Shown: one piece after another, positions 26,358 through 37,054 of the stretch
Layout of the letters: the number at the start of each line of letters is the position of its first letter
Numbering within the stretch: position 1 is the stretch's first letter
Assembly: GCA_022653675.1 (NCBI GenBank)
Contig: JALCST010000002.1
Coordinates: 62,001-126,000, forward strand
Source of the DNA: Bacteroidales bacterium
GTDB taxonomy: Bacteria > Bacteroidota > Bacteroidia > Bacteroidales > UBA932
Direction: 5' to 3'
DNA: 64,000 nucleotides
Notes under the pieces: model-generated
What the model was told of the DNA's origin: nothing
The model's database searches: none
What the model saw: the letters and a program-made list of their open reading frames with translations, nothing else
Program-made: the position numbers and the translations under genes

Positions 26358-27377
26358 ATGGCATTTTCATTTTTTACTGAAGAACTGGCTATCGACCTCG
26401 GGACTGCGAACACCGTCATTTACATGAATGACAAGATCGTAATCGACGAGCCGTCCATAGTAGCCATAGACAAAAGCTCCGGAAAGCCAATCGCCGTCGG
26501 TATCGCCGCAAAAAGGATGCATGAAAGGACGAACCCGAACATAAGTACCGTCAGGCCGCTGAGAGACGGTGTAATAGCCGACTTCAACGCAGCGGAAATA
26601 ATGATCAGGGAGTTCGTCAAGATGATAAACAACAAGAAGCGACTCTTCAGTCCAAACCTGAAAATGGTCGTATCGATTCCATGTGGTTCTACCGAAGTGG
26701 AAATAAGGGCCGTACGAGATTCTTCCGAACATGCCGGAGGCCGTGACGTATATCTCATTTTCGAGCCTATGGCGGCGGCGCTGGGCATCAACCTCGACGT
26801 ATTGGCACCTAGCGGCAACATGGTGGTGGACATAGGCGGAGGCACTACCGAGATCGCAGTAATATCCCTTGGAGGCATCGTAGCAGACACCAGTATACGT
26901 GTCGCAGGAGATGCCTTCACGGCCGAGATCCAGGAGTACATGCGCCAGCAGCACAACATAAAAATCGGCGAACTTACGGCCGAAGACATCAAGATAAAGA
27001 TAGGAGCGGCCATACCGGAATTGGAAGAGACCCCTGAACCATACATTGTAAAAGGACCTAACCTGATGACCGCACATCCGGTGGAAGCAAGCGTATCCAG
27101 CCCGGAAATCGCACATTGTCTCGACAAATCGCTAGTGAAAATCGAGGGAGCCATTCTCCAGGTACTCGAGAAGACCCCGCCTGAACTTTACGCAGACATC
27201 GTCGACAGAGGCATATTCCTCACAGGGGGCGGAGCGTTGTTGCGCGGTCTGGACGAACGGCTGACAAACAAAATCAACATCCCTTTCCACGTCGCGGAAG
27301 ACCCCCTGAGAGCAGTCGCCCGCGGAACCTGTATAGCACTTAAGAATTGCAGCAATTTCAAATTCCTGATGCGGTAA
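26358..27377 (+). CDS. mreB: Rod shape-determining actin homologue
   Basis: Cytoplasmic actin-like filament protein of 339 residues that positions the lateral wall-synthesis machine. Motifs are ELAIDLGTANTVIY (phosphate 1), DEPSIVAIDK, VSIPCGSTEVE, EPMAAALGI, VVDIGGGTTEIAVI (phosphate 2) and LTGGGALLRGLDE (adenosine). Its stop is directly followed by the mreC ATG with no gap. It is the first gene of mreB-mreC-mreD-mrdA-rodA, the canonical elongasome order. Confidence 0.97.
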   Translation: MAFSFFTEELAIDLGTANTVIYMNDKIVIDEPSIVAIDKSSGKPIAVGIAAKRMHERTNPNISTVRPLRDGVIADFNAAEIMIREFVKMINNKKRLFSPNLKMVVSIPCGSTEVEIRAVRDSSEHAGGRDVYLIFEPMAAALGINLDVLAPSGNMVVDIGGGTTEIAVISLGGIVADTSIRVAGDAFTAEIQEYMRQQHNIKIGELTAEDIKIKIGAAIPELEETPEPYIVKGPNLMTAHPVEASVSSPEIAHCLDKSLVKIEGAILQVLEKTPPELYADIVDRGIFLTGGGALLRGLDERLTNKINIPFHVAEDPLRAVARGTCIALKNCSNFKFLMR

Positions 27378-28211
27378 ATGGACAAACGCTCGACGTCTCT
27401 GAAAATTATCGCAGGCGTTGTGTTCATTGTTCTGGAAGTCGTATCAATCGTCCTGATAGTGAACAACAGCATAATCCAGCGCACGCGCATAGTCGGGAAC
27501 CTGCGCGGACTACAGACTTTCTTCTGGAAAAACGGAGAGCACCTAAAATATTATTTCTCGCTGCAGAAGACCAACGATGACCTCGCAGCCGAGAATGCCG
27601 GCCTGAAAAACGAAGTCGAAGGATACAGGGGATACCTGGAATCTTTGGACATCAACAACACCGACACCCTGTTCTCGCCCGACTCGATGAAGGGAGCGGC
27701 CATATATTCATACATGCAAGCCACCGTCATTCTCAACACAGTTAACAAGCAGCATAATTACCTTGTATTGAACAAAGGGGCTAAAGACGGCGTAAAACTC
27801 GACATGGGCGTCATCTCTACGAACGGGATAGTAGGTTTCGTAAGTTCGGTGTCTGAACATTACTCATATGTGACATCTTTCCTGAACACATCGTCTACTG
27901 TCAGTGCAAAAATAAGCAGCAACGACGCATTCGGTCCAATGTCATGGGACGGAAAAGACACTGATCGCGCAACGATAAAGGAAATTCCCGTAAATGCCAC
28001 TCCAGAAAAGGGCGATACAGTTGTAACGAGCGGTTACTCCCTTATGTATCCTCCAGGAATTCCTCTCGGTACGGTAGGGGAATGGAAAATAGTCAACGGG
28101 GAACAGTTGAACGTAACCGTCGACCTGTTCCAGAACTTCAACTCCCTGCACCTGGTGAAAATAGTGACCAACAACCGCAGGAAGGAACTTAAAAAACTCA
28201 TAAAGCGATGA
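27378..28211 (+). CDS. mreC: Rod shape-determining protein MreC
   Basis: The protein has 277 residues with a single N-terminal membrane helix (about 10-30), a coiled-coil stretch (about 55-80), and a periplasmic beta-domain pair: LNKGAKDGVKLDMGVIS, GIVGFVSSVSEHYSYV, and GDTVVTSGYSLMYPPGIPLGTVG. The last of these is the family signature. It links the MreB filament to PBP2. It abuts mreB and overlaps mreD by 4 bases. Confidence 0.93.
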   Translation: MDKRSTSLKIIAGVVFIVLEVVSIVLIVNNSIIQRTRIVGNLRGLQTFFWKNGEHLKYYFSLQKTNDDLAAENAGLKNEVEGYRGYLESLDINNTDTLFSPDSMKGAAIYSYMQATVILNTVNKQHNYLVLNKGAKDGVKLDMGVISTNGIVGFVSSVSEHYSYVTSFLNTSSTVSAKISSNDAFGPMSWDGKDTDRATIKEIPVNATPEKGDTVVTSGYSLMYPPGIPLGTVGEWKIVNGEQLNVTVDLFQNFNSLHLVKIVTNNRRKELKKLIKR

Positions 28212-28714
28212 AACTCCGCAGGATATTATATATTATCCTTATGTTCCTGCTGCAGATAGTCGCGAACGATTACATAAATCTGGGGCCGTATGTCTACGTA
28301 TGCTTCCTCCCCATGATGATACTTCTGGTCCCGGCCGGAAGGAGCAGTATCCAATCGCTGCTCATCGCCTTCGGGCTAGGGATTCTGGTCGACCTGCTTT
28401 CGGACGGGGTGCTCGGGCTGAATGCGGCGGCCGGCGTACTCATGGCAGGCACACTCAATTTCGTATTCAACGTAACGGTCAGCCGGGATAACTATGAAGG
28501 AGACGATTGTCCTAACATGTATGATGTTGGGATAGTGAAATACTTGCGCCTTGCACTTTTGTCCTTCTCCATTTACTTCATCGCTTATGTCTTTCTGGAC
28601 GGAATGGGTTCCCGTCCTTTCCTGTTCGATTTAACCCGTCTAATCGTCACCCTTGCGGTCAATATACCGCTTGCGATATTGATCAATGTGGCATTTTTCA
28701 GGAGGCATCGCTGA
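28208..28714 (+). CDS. mreD: Rod shape-determining protein MreD
   Basis: A small membrane protein of 168 residues with about five hydrophobic spans and the GLGILVDLLSDGVLGLNAAAG segment, where FxxGLxxD-like residues mark the MreD family. Identity is low, as is normal for this family, and the call rests mainly on topology and position between mreC and mrdA. It overlaps mreC by 4 bases and mrdA by 1 base. Confidence 0.88.
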   Translation: MKLRRILYIILMFLLQIVANDYINLGPYVYVCFLPMMILLVPAGRSSIQSLLIAFGLGILVDLLSDGVLGLNAAAGVLMAGTLNFVFNVTVSRDNYEGDDCPNMYDVGIVKYLRLALLSFSIYFIAYVFLDGMGSRPFLFDLTRLIVTLAVNIPLAILINVAFFRRHR

Positions 28715-30570
28715 TGGCTGCTAATTTCGGTCGGAAACATTACATAGTAATCGGCCTGCTGATAGTATTCGTCATTCTGGCTGCAAGGCTGTTCCATATC
28801 CAGATAATAGATGACGAATATAAGGTCAATGCCGACAACAACGCATTGAAATACGAAACGCGATACCCTGCCCGCGGACAGATTCTCGACAGAAACGGAA
28901 ACATACTCGTAGGCAACAAAATCATATATGACATCATGGTTACTCCGCGCGATGTGAAGGAATTCGACACTTCGGCATTCTGCGCCATATTCGATCTGGA
29001 TACGGGGTACGTGAAAGAGAAATTCCGCGAATACAAAAAGTTCCGCACAAAGATCGGCTTCCGGACCATGCCATTCATAAAACAGGTAAGCAGCCTCCAA
29101 TACAATATTTTTGCCGAACAGGCGAATAATTTCACGGGATTCGACGGAATAGCAAGAAGTGCAAGATATTATCCTTATGATGCCGGTGCCAATATCATAG
29201 GCTACATATCGGAGGTCGATGAAAATTTCATAGAAAAGCATCCGGATTATAAACCTGGCGACTATACAGGCCGTACAGGCATAGAAGAGACACGGGAAGA
29301 GGAACTCAAAGGGGAAAAAGGATATACCATATACCTGAGGGACTCGAAAAACAGAATCCTGTCCCACTACAAGGACGGAGAATTCGACAAGTCCCCTATT
29401 CCCGGAAAGGACGTTGTTTCGACCATAGACGCTCCCCTGCAGCAGTACGGGGAACAGCTGATGAAAAACAAGGTAGGTTCGGTCGTGGCCATAGAACCCT
29501 CCACCGGCGAGATACTTGCAATGGTTTCGAGTCCCGGGATCGACGTCGACATGCTTGCCGAAATAAACAAGCACTACAACGACCTGATAAACGATCCGTA
29601 TAAACCCATGTACAACCGTGCCGTAATGTCTGCACAGCCGCCCGGCTCGGTGTTCAAACTCGTTAACGGTCTGATAGGCCTCCAGGAAGGCGTCATCACC
29701 ACATCTTCCCGTTTCCCTTGCCATAACGGCTACCATGCCGGGAACGTAACCGTCGGATGCCACGTACACCCCTCCCCTCTCGATTTTTACTCCGCCATCA
29801 AGATGTCCTGCAACTCCTACTTCTGTTATGTCCTTCGGGCAATTCTGGACAATAAACAATATTCCAACGTCGCTGTGGCCCTTGACCAGTGGAGTAAATA
29901 TGTCAAGAGTTTCGGTTTCGGGCAGAAACTCGGCACCGACTTCCCTTCCGAACAGGCTGGATTCATACCGGACGCGAAAACTTACGACAAGGCTTACGGG
30001 AAAAGGAGATGGCATTCCCTTACCGTCATATCGCTCTCCATCGGACAGGGGGAAATAGGATGCACTCCATTGCATCTGGCAAACTTCTGCGCGACTTTAG
30101 CCAACCGCGGTTACTATTACACCCCTCACATTGTGAAGGAAGGCAACGGTATCAAAATAGACAGCTGTTTCCACGAAAGACATTATACGCTTATAGACAC
30201 TACGTATTTTCCGGAAGTCGTCAAGGGAATGTACATGGTTGTGAATTCGCCGGCGGGAACCGGGGGAACCGGACGCATAGCATATGTTCCTGGGCTTGAC
30301 ATATGCGGTAAAACCGGAACCGCACAAAATCCCCATGGCGATGACCATTCGGTCTTCATCTGTTTTGCTCCTATGGACAACCCTAAGATAGCCATAGCCG
30401 CCTATGTGGAAAATGCGGGGTTCGGAGCCACATGGGCTGCTCCAATAGCTTCGCTAATGGTCGAGAAATACCTGAACGGCAATATTTCCCCCGAAAGGAA
30501 AGATCTTGAACAAAGGATGGAAAACGCCAACCTCATGAACCGTGTCCGAATAAAAAGCCCAAGGAAATGA
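28714..30570 (+). CDS. mrdA: Penicillin-binding protein 2 (elongation transpeptidase)
   Basis: The protein has 618 residues with one N-terminal membrane helix (about 10-28), a dimerisation/pedestal domain (RYPARGQILDRNGNILVGNKIIYDI), and the transpeptidase domain. Active-site motifs are SVFK (Ser312, Lys315), SCN (365-367) and KTG (533-535). It crosslinks side-wall peptidoglycan with RodA as polymerase partner; rodA overlaps its stop by 4 bases. All catalytic residues are present and length is normal. Confidence 0.96.
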   Translation: MAANFGRKHYIVIGLLIVFVILAARLFHIQIIDDEYKVNADNNALKYETRYPARGQILDRNGNILVGNKIIYDIMVTPRDVKEFDTSAFCAIFDLDTGYVKEKFREYKKFRTKIGFRTMPFIKQVSSLQYNIFAEQANNFTGFDGIARSARYYPYDAGANIIGYISEVDENFIEKHPDYKPGDYTGRTGIEETREEELKGEKGYTIYLRDSKNRILSHYKDGEFDKSPIPGKDVVSTIDAPLQQYGEQLMKNKVGSVVAIEPSTGEILAMVSSPGIDVDMLAEINKHYNDLINDPYKPMYNRAVMSAQPPGSVFKLVNGLIGLQEGVITTSSRFPCHNGYHAGNVTVGCHVHPSPLDFYSAIKMSCNSYFCYVLRAILDNKQYSNVAVALDQWSKYVKSFGFGQKLGTDFPSEQAGFIPDAKTYDKAYGKRRWHSLTVISLSIGQGEIGCTPLHLANFCATLANRGYYYTPHIVKEGNGIKIDSCFHERHYTLIDTTYFPEVVKGMYMVVNSPAGTGGTGRIAYVPGLDICGKTGTAQNPHGDDHSVFICFAPMDNPKIAIAAYVENAGFGATWAAPIASLMVEKYLNGNISPERKDLEQRMENANLMNRVRIKSPRK

Positions 30571-31895
30571 GAACATACCTGCCATCATCGGAAAACATTT
30601 ACAGGCATTTAGACTGGACGCTGATAATCTGTTATCTGGTTCTGGTAATCTTCGGCTGGATGAACGTGCTGGCATCATGCAATACGGATGACGGAATCAA
30701 CATACTGGACTTTTCCCAGAAATACTCCAGACAACTCATTTGGATCTTATCGGCTTTTCTAATAGCTCTGTTCATTATTTTCGGCCTCGATCCCAAATTT
30801 TACCGGTTTATTTCGGTCATATTTTATATTATCGTAATCGGACTTCTCGCCGCAACAATTTTCATCGGAAACGAAGTGAACGGCTCGAAGAGCTGGCTCA
30901 CGTTCGGTCCTTTCTCTTTCCAACCGGCGGAAATATCTAAAATCGCAACTTCGATGCTGCTCGCCACATTCATGAGCAGCCAATATTTCGACTCTTCTCA
31001 TCCGAAATTCAAGGATATTTTGGCTGTAGCATTGATCATGCTGATTCCCATGGTCCTTATTCTTGCGGAGAGGGAAACCGGATCCGTGTTGGTTTATTGC
31101 GGGTTCTTCCTGATGTTTTACAGGGAAGGGATGCCAGGATGGGTTCTGATCGCAGCCTTTACGGCAATAGCATTGTTCATCCTGACACTGGTAACTTCTT
31201 CCTCAGTAATGGCCATGGCATATAGTGCAGTCATACTGGTCGTTTTCACAATACGTTTCGTGAAACAGAAATACGACAGGAGGATTCCTCCACGCAAGAG
31301 ACTCGTCTCCATCTATCTTCTTAGCCTCCTTGCAGGCCTGGCCCTGATTTTCGGGACGAAATACATCTTCAACGACGTACTCCAGGAACACCAGAAAGCA
31401 CGCATAGAGCAACTCCTGGGCATGAAGAAAGACATAATGGGAGTCGGCTACAACGTACATCAATCCGAAATAGCAATCGGTTCAGGTGGACTCACCGGCA
31501 AGGGATTCCTTCACGGGACACAGACCAAATACAACTTCGTGCCGGAACAGAGTACCGATTTCATATTCTGCACCGTCGGAGAGGAGTGGGGATTCCTCGG
31601 CTCTATGTTTGTCCTAATACTTTACGCAACCATCATAATAAGGATCTTCAACAGGGCCGAAAGAAATACCGATCCGTTCACCAGAATTTACGGTTATTGC
31701 GTGGCGTCATTGATAACTATGCACGTCATAATAAATATCGGCATGACAATAGGGCTCGTCCCGGTAATAGGAATCCCGCTGCCTTTCATCAGTTACGGAG
31801 GATCCTCCCTATGGTCTTTCACAATACTTCTGTTCGTATTCATAAGGCAGGATCTGGATTCGTGGAAGACATACAAAAAGACATCCTATGTTTAA
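30567..31895 (+). CDS. rodA: SEDS peptidoglycan polymerase RodA
   Basis: A polytopic membrane glycosyltransferase (442 residues, about ten spans). SEDS motifs include GSKSWLTFGPFSFQPAEISKIA, LAERETGSVLVY with the key acidic residue, QSEIAIGSGGLTGKGFLHGTQTKYNFVPEQSTDFIF, and PVIGIPLPFISYGGSSL. It forms the elongasome core with PBP2 and closes the mre operon. It is slightly longer than average because of the loop around residues 225-260. Confidence 0.96.
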   Translation: MRTYLPSSENIYRHLDWTLIICYLVLVIFGWMNVLASCNTDDGINILDFSQKYSRQLIWILSAFLIALFIIFGLDPKFYRFISVIFYIIVIGLLAATIFIGNEVNGSKSWLTFGPFSFQPAEISKIATSMLLATFMSSQYFDSSHPKFKDILAVALIMLIPMVLILAERETGSVLVYCGFFLMFYREGMPGWVLIAAFTAIALFILTLVTSSSVMAMAYSAVILVVFTIRFVKQKYDRRIPPRKRLVSIYLLSLLAGLALIFGTKYIFNDVLQEHQKARIEQLLGMKKDIMGVGYNVHQSEIAIGSGGLTGKGFLHGTQTKYNFVPEQSTDFIFCTVGEEWGFLGSMFVLILYATIIIRIFNRAERNTDPFTRIYGYCVASLITMHVIINIGMTIGLVPVIGIPLPFISYGGSSLWSFTILLFVFIRQDLDSWKTYKKTSYV

Positions 31896-31966
31896 ATTCA
31901 TAAGCCATATACACGAAAATGATATATCTTTACATATTTTTTACAAAAATAATTTTAATTTGAAAC

Positions 31967-34807
31967 ATGCCGTTTACGTTTACTGAAAGACAAATCGGTC
32001 CTCGTAAAAAGGATATCGAAGAAATGCTCCGCACTCTCGGAGTCCAATCCCTTGACGAACTTATAAAACAGACTGTCCCGAATGACATACTGCTCGACGG
32101 GAAACTCGGCCTGCCTGAAGGAATCACCGAGTACGCTTTCCTGTCGATGCTGAAAAAGCTTGCAGGCAAGAACAAACAGTTCCGCTCCATGATAGGAATG
32201 GGCTTTTACGGAACCCACCAGCCGGCGGTCATCACGAGAAACATATTCGAAAACCCTTCCTGGTACACTTCCTATACCCCATACCAGGCTGAAATATCAC
32301 AAGGCAGGCTCGAAGCCCTGATGGTATTCCAGACGATGATTTCATCCCTTACCGGATTCGATCTCGCCAACTGTTCGATGCTCGACGACGCCACCGCAGC
32401 AGGCGAGGCGATGAGGATGATGTACAACCTCCGCAGCCGCGAAGCCATCCGCGAGGGCAGGAATACCCTCTTCGTAGACGAAAATATCTTCCCGCAGGTG
32501 CTTTCGGTCATCCGGACACGCGCACGCGGACTCGGTATCAGGATAGAAACAGGCAAATGGGATTCCTGCACGTTTGAAGGCAATATTTTCGGGGCCATCA
32601 TCCAGTATCCGGCAGCAAACGGAGAAATCCGCGACTACGGGAATTTCTGTAAAAAGGCTCATTCAAGCCATGCCATGGTTACGGCGGTCTGCGACCTGCT
32701 GGCTTTGGCATTGTACGAGGAACCTGCCGCCTGGGGCGCCGATATAGCGGTCGGCAATGCCCAAAGATTCGGCCTGCCGATGGGCTTCGGAGGACCGGGC
32801 TGCGGATTCATGGCTTGCTCGTCGGAACACAAGCGGTTCATCCCGGGCAGGATAATCGGAATTTCCGAAGACAGGCTCGGACATACGGCATACCGTCTCG
32901 CATTGCAGACCAGGGAACAGCACATCAAACGCGAAAGGGCGACATCCAACATATGCACCGCGACGGCGCTTATGGCTACTATGGCGGGGATGTATGCCGT
33001 TTACCACGGCCCTAAAGGCATACGCGAAATCGCCTCCAGCACCTGCATGCTCTCCCACGCGGTAGGATCCTCCCTTGACGAAGCAGGATTCACACTTGCA
33101 TCGCACAATTATTTCGATACCTTGGAGATTGTAAGCCGAAACCAAGCCGACGCAGACGGATTCATGGCAATCCACGAACGTGCACTGAAGGCTGGCTACA
33201 ATTTCTACTATACTCCCGAAGGAAACATAAGATTATCGTTCGACGAACTTTCCACTTCAGAGGAAGCCGCAGAGATATGCGACATTTTCGGGACAAAACT
33301 ACATGGCCCTATTAAAGAAAATACGTGCCCTGCATCCGATTTCATGTCTAGGAGTTCAGCTATACTTACCCAAAAGGTATTCAATTCGTATTTCTCGGAA
33401 ACGGAAATGATGCGCTACCTAAAGAAACTCGAAAGGCGCGACATTTCCCTTACGCATTCGATGACACCGCTTGGAAGCTGTACCATGAAACTCAACGCAG
33501 CAGCCGGAATGATCCCACTCACCTGGAGTGAATTCGGCGACTTGCATCCGTTCGCACCCGTAAACCAGGTCGAAGGCACGATGGAGATGATACGGGACAT
33601 CGAACACGATCTATGCGTCATTACCGGGCTGGACAAGTGTTCGTTGCAGCCCAACTCCGGTGCAGCAGGGGAATATGCGGGCCTGATGACAATAAGAAAC
33701 TATTTTCACGCAATAGGACAGGATAACCGCAAAGTGATGCTGATCCCCGCTTCAGCACACGGCACCAACCCCGCTTCGGCAGCTATGGCCGGATGCAAGG
33801 TTGTAGTCACTCCTTGCGACGCTACGGGCGACATCGACGTGGAAGAAGTACGGAAGCTCGCCGAAGCCAATGCCGGCGACCTTGCCGGCATAATGGTTAC
33901 ATACCCTTCCACACACGGGATATTCGAATCGCGGATCAAAGAAATAGCCGGGATCATACATGCCAACGGCGGAATTGTCTACATGGACGGAGCCAATATG
34001 AACGCCCAGGTCGGCATAACGAACCCTAAGGCGATAGGAGCCGACATCTGCCATCTGAACCTGCACAAAACGTTCGCCATGCCCCACGGCGGAGGAGGTC
34101 CCGGAGTCGGCCCGATCTGTGCTTCCGCAAAGCTGGCCCCTTACATTCCGGGGCATCCGGTCGTACCAGAATGCGGCGGAAAGGGAATGACAGCAGTAGG
34201 TGCGGCTCCTTACGGGAATCCAGGGCTACTGCCGGTGACCTACGCATACATAAAAATGCTCGGAGCTTCAGGATTGCGCGAAGTCTCCCAAGTCGCCATT
34301 CTCAATGCCAATTACGTGGCGGAACGCCTCAAACCTGACTTCAAGATCTTTTATACCGGTACCAACGGCCGTGTGGGGCACGAATGCATAATAGATGTAC
34401 AGAATTTCAAGGAAGATTACGGAGTGGATGCAGGCGATTTGTCCAAACGACTTATGGATTATGGGTTTCACGCACCTACCCTCTCATTTCCGGTTCACGA
34501 GACCCTGATGTTCGAGCCTACCGAAAGTGAATCCAAGGAGGAACTCGACCGTTTTGTCGATACGATGAAAAACATACTGAACGAATGCAGGGAGATCGCC
34601 TTGGGCAAATTGGACAAGGAAGACAACCCAATCAAGATGGCACCCCATACGGCGGAAGAGTGCTGCGCAGACACATGGACGCATCCGTACGGACGTGAAC
34701 TAGCCGCCTATCCTCTGGACTGGATCCGCGAAAACAAGTTCTGGCCTGCGACTGCACGCATAGACAACGCCGACGGCGACCGCAACCTTCGTCCCGTCCT
34801 GCCTTAA
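31967..34807 (+). CDS. gcvP: Glycine dehydrogenase (aminomethyl-transferring), P protein
   Basis: PLP enzyme of the glycine cleavage system, releasing CO2 from glycine and loading the aminomethyl group on GcvH. At 946 residues it is the fused (single-chain) form. The N-half holds FYGTHQPAVITRNIFENPSWYTSYTPYQAEISQGRLEAL (residue run visible near 85) and the C-half the PLP lysine in HLNLHKTFAMPHGGGGPG (Lys701). GcvT and GcvH are not nearby. It ends 1 base before a converging SGNH hydrolase gene. Confidence 0.97.
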   Translation: MPFTFTERQIGPRKKDIEEMLRTLGVQSLDELIKQTVPNDILLDGKLGLPEGITEYAFLSMLKKLAGKNKQFRSMIGMGFYGTHQPAVITRNIFENPSWYTSYTPYQAEISQGRLEALMVFQTMISSLTGFDLANCSMLDDATAAGEAMRMMYNLRSREAIREGRNTLFVDENIFPQVLSVIRTRARGLGIRIETGKWDSCTFEGNIFGAIIQYPAANGEIRDYGNFCKKAHSSHAMVTAVCDLLALALYEEPAAWGADIAVGNAQRFGLPMGFGGPGCGFMACSSEHKRFIPGRIIGISEDRLGHTAYRLALQTREQHIKRERATSNICTATALMATMAGMYAVYHGPKGIREIASSTCMLSHAVGSSLDEAGFTLASHNYFDTLEIVSRNQADADGFMAIHERALKAGYNFYYTPEGNIRLSFDELSTSEEAAEICDIFGTKLHGPIKENTCPASDFMSRSSAILTQKVFNSYFSETEMMRYLKKLERRDISLTHSMTPLGSCTMKLNAAAGMIPLTWSEFGDLHPFAPVNQVEGTMEMIRDIEHDLCVITGLDKCSLQPNSGAAGEYAGLMTIRNYFHAIGQDNRKVMLIPASAHGTNPASAAMAGCKVVVTPCDATGDIDVEEVRKLAEANAGDLAGIMVTYPSTHGIFESRIKEIAGIIHANGGIVYMDGANMNAQVGITNPKAIGADICHLNLHKTFAMPHGGGGPGVGPICASAKLAPYIPGHPVVPECGGKGMTAVGAAPYGNPGLLPVTYAYIKMLGASGLREVSQVAILNANYVAERLKPDFKIFYTGTNGRVGHECIIDVQNFKEDYGVDAGDLSKRLMDYGFHAPTLSFPVHETLMFEPTESESKEELDRFVDTMKNILNECREIALGKLDKEDNPIKMAPHTAEECCADTWTHPYGRELAAYPLDWIRENKFWPATARIDNADGDRNLRPVLP

Positions 34808-34808
34808 T

Positions 34809-36146
34809 TCATTGTTTCCACTTGATTTTGGAAGCGAGGAAAAGCAGGACGATTATTCCAAGGCTTATGATCACATCCGTCCAAGGGCTTTGTTTGTGTC
34901 CATTGCCGGGAATGAAATAATTCAACCCCATCACATGCATCATGCCATCGGCCATCCTCGTCGCTCCCAAGTCGGTCAGATGGACTCCGTCCACAGTGGC
35001 TTCGCCATCGGTCCCTATAAGATTTCGGGCGGATATGTAGCGTACGTTCTTCACCCCTTCCTTGCGGAAGCGGTCGTAAATGCCGCTCCACTTCCTGTTC
35101 TTCAGGATTATAAGGCTATCATCCCCGATGTTGACCAATGCTGGGGGAAACTGTATGTTTTCGACCATGTAGACGGGAGTCTTCGGGTGAGATTTCGCCA
35201 AAGTACCGATGAAATCGTAAGCGCGCTCGTCGATGATCTCCGGCGTACAGTTCGGAAGGCAGTCTATCACGAATGCTGATGCATCTATTCCGTTGATCGC
35301 CTGAAGTATTTCCGGATTCATCTTTCCGTTGCCGCTGAAACCGAAATTATAGCTTTCGCAATTGACCCGGCGTCCTATGATAGCCGGGTAAGCCATTCCT
35401 GGACGTGAAACGCATCCTCCCTGGGTTATGCTGGTGCCATAAAAGACATACGGTTTGCGAGTGTTCTTGTCTCCCGGAATCATCATACCATCTAGCGGGT
35501 TAGTAACTACCGAACCGCTGTCCACTCCTATTTCGAGACTTTCCACCCCGTCGTAAAGGGGAAGATAGGCAAGATATTCCCTGACGTCGCCGCGCATGTC
35601 GGACACCGCGACACCGACCGAATTTTTCCCTTTCGGGAAGGCCGTTCCGACGAATTTCCAACTTTTGGAACCCCTGTCGTAAGTATAAAGGTCTACGCCG
35701 CGTACTCCTGTCCCGGCCATGTGGGTCATATGGAAATCGTTGAGCAATGTCCATCGGAATCCTATCACGTGGGCATCCGAAGAGAAACGCACCGCTATAC
35801 CTGCGGAATTCATACCTAAATTCCATACGCATTTCATCAGGCTGTCGGCCTTTGTCAATCTGCGCGACGGATTAGTATTCCCGGCCTGCTCCGGCGCAAC
35901 GGCAGACGAATTGCCGCCTACCACATTGACAGAATCGCTTACTCCGGAATATGACGCGGCATAGGCTTCCGATGCCGGGTCGAGGGATTTGGGCAACCTC
36001 GAATAAGGGGTCGGGGTGTCGCCGAACGCACGGTTGATGATCGTGAAATGCTCCGGCCCGAAATACTTCAGTTCGGAAGCCGGCTGGGCCTTAACCGATG
36101 TCAAAGCCAGCAGCAGAATTGCCGTAACGGCGATAATCTTTTTCAT
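34809..36146 (-). CDS. SGNH/GDSL hydrolase with N-terminal jelly-roll and C-terminal membrane anchor
   Basis: The protein has 445 residues from the ATG at 36146, which overlaps the miaA stop as ATGA; an ATG two codons earlier is possible. A signal peptide ends near VKAQ. The SGNH_hydro_N-type beta domain (about 80-210) precedes the hydrolase: VFYGTSITQGGCVSRPG (Ser block I), NFGFSGNGKMN (Gly/Asn blocks) and DGVHLTDLG (Asp-His). A C-terminal hydrophobic helix (DVIISLGIIVLLFLASKIKWKQ region) would hold it in a membrane, which is unusual for this type. Probably a carbohydrate or peptidoglycan esterase; the substrate is unknown. Confidence 0.85.
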   Translation of the reverse strand: MKKIIAVTAILLLALTSVKAQPASELKYFGPEHFTIINRAFGDTPTPYSRLPKSLDPASEAYAASYSGVSDSVNVVGGNSSAVAPEQAGNTNPSRRLTKADSLMKCVWNLGMNSAGIAVRFSSDAHVIGFRWTLLNDFHMTHMAGTGVRGVDLYTYDRGSKSWKFVGTAFPKGKNSVGVAVSDMRGDVREYLAYLPLYDGVESLEIGVDSGSVVTNPLDGMMIPGDKNTRKPYVFYGTSITQGGCVSRPGMAYPAIIGRRVNCESYNFGFSGNGKMNPEILQAINGIDASAFVIDCLPNCTPEIIDERAYDFIGTLAKSHPKTPVYMVENIQFPPALVNIGDDSLIILKNRKWSGIYDRFRKEGVKNVRYISARNLIGTDGEATVDGVHLTDLGATRMADGMMHVMGLNYFIPGNGHKQSPWTDVIISLGIIVLLFLASKIKWKQ

Positions 36147-37048
36147 ACCCATTCTATTTTAATACCGCGGCGTTCCATCCCGCGGAACCAGGTCATCTGG
36201 CGTTTAGCGAACTGATGTATGGCGACGGCTAGTTTCCTGCACATCGTGCCATAGTCAAGTTCCCCGGTCAGATACATGGTCACAAATTTATATTCGAGTC
36301 CGTAGTAAACCAAATCCTCGGGTTTGATGCCGCTTTCGAGCAGATGCCTGACCTCATCCACCATACCGTGTCCGAGCCTGTATTCGAGCCTCCTGTCTAT
36401 CTTCGCATTGCGTTCCTCAGGAGACACTTTCAATCCTATGTACCTCGTGACCTTGGGCAGAAAATGCGACTCGCCGCACGAATGCTCACGCTGGTAGATC
36501 GCGATCTCGAGTGCGCGGATCAACCTCTTGCGGGTATCGTAGTCGGTAGTATTGTGCATCGGCTTCAGGGATGCCAGTTTCGCCACCAGAGTCCCGGTAT
36601 CCTGTTTTTCCAGTTCGGTCCTCAATTCAGGGTTCGAAGGTACTTCGGGAAGGGAGTAACCTTGTGTCGCCGCCTCGATGTAAAGCCCGGAACCTCCGCA
36701 AAGGATCGGAATCCTGCCGCGTTCCACCACATCCCTGTAGGCCGCCTCGAAATCCCTCTGATACTCGAAAATATTGTATTTCGTACCGGCATCAACTATA
36801 TCTATCAAATGATAGGGGATATGTACGGAGGTGCCGAAGCCCTCGGGAACGAAATCGTATTCGTCTAGATCCTTGCCTGTACCTATGTCCATGCCGCGAT
36901 AAACCTGGCGAGAGTCCGCCGAAAGAATCTCCGCCTTGGGTTTACCGTTTGCATCGAATCCGTAAGATGCCGCAAGGCGCACGGCATAAGCCGTTTTGCC
37001 CGATGCGGTCGGCCCGAGAACGCAGATGAGGTCGCAATTGGTTTCCAT
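36143..37048 (-). CDS. miaA: tRNA dimethylallyltransferase
   Basis: Adds the dimethylallyl group to A37 of tRNAs reading UNN codons. The protein has 301 residues from [21 protein letters not shown], with the P-loop at about 12-19; an upstream codon at 37087 would precede the promoter. Other motifs are [38 protein letters not shown] and a Trp-Phe-rich end ([11 protein letters not shown]). The -7 box ends only 6 bases before the ATG, so the mRNA is probably leaderless or nearly so. It diverges from smpB. Confidence 0.96.
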   Translation of the reverse strand: METNCDLICVLGPTASGKTAYAVRLAASYGFDANGKPKAEILSADSRQVYRGMDIGTGKDLDEYDFVPEGFGTSVHIPYHLIDIVDAGTKYNIFEYQRDFEAAYRDVVERGRIPILCGGSGLYIEAATQGYSLPEVPSNPELRTELEKQDTGTLVAKLASLKPMHNTTDYDTRKRLIRALEIAIYQREHSCGESHFLPKVTRYIGLKVSPEERNAKIDRRLEYRLGHGMVDEVRHLLESGIKPEDLVYYGLEYKFVTMYLTGELDYGTMCRKLAVAIHQFAKRQMTWFRGMERRGIKIEWV

Positions 37049-37054
37049 ACATTG

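Noticed and set aside
28585-30075. Long minus-strand ORF of 496 codons
   Set aside because: It is antisense to mreD and mrdA, whose catalytic motifs are intact; codon pattern is a mirror effect.
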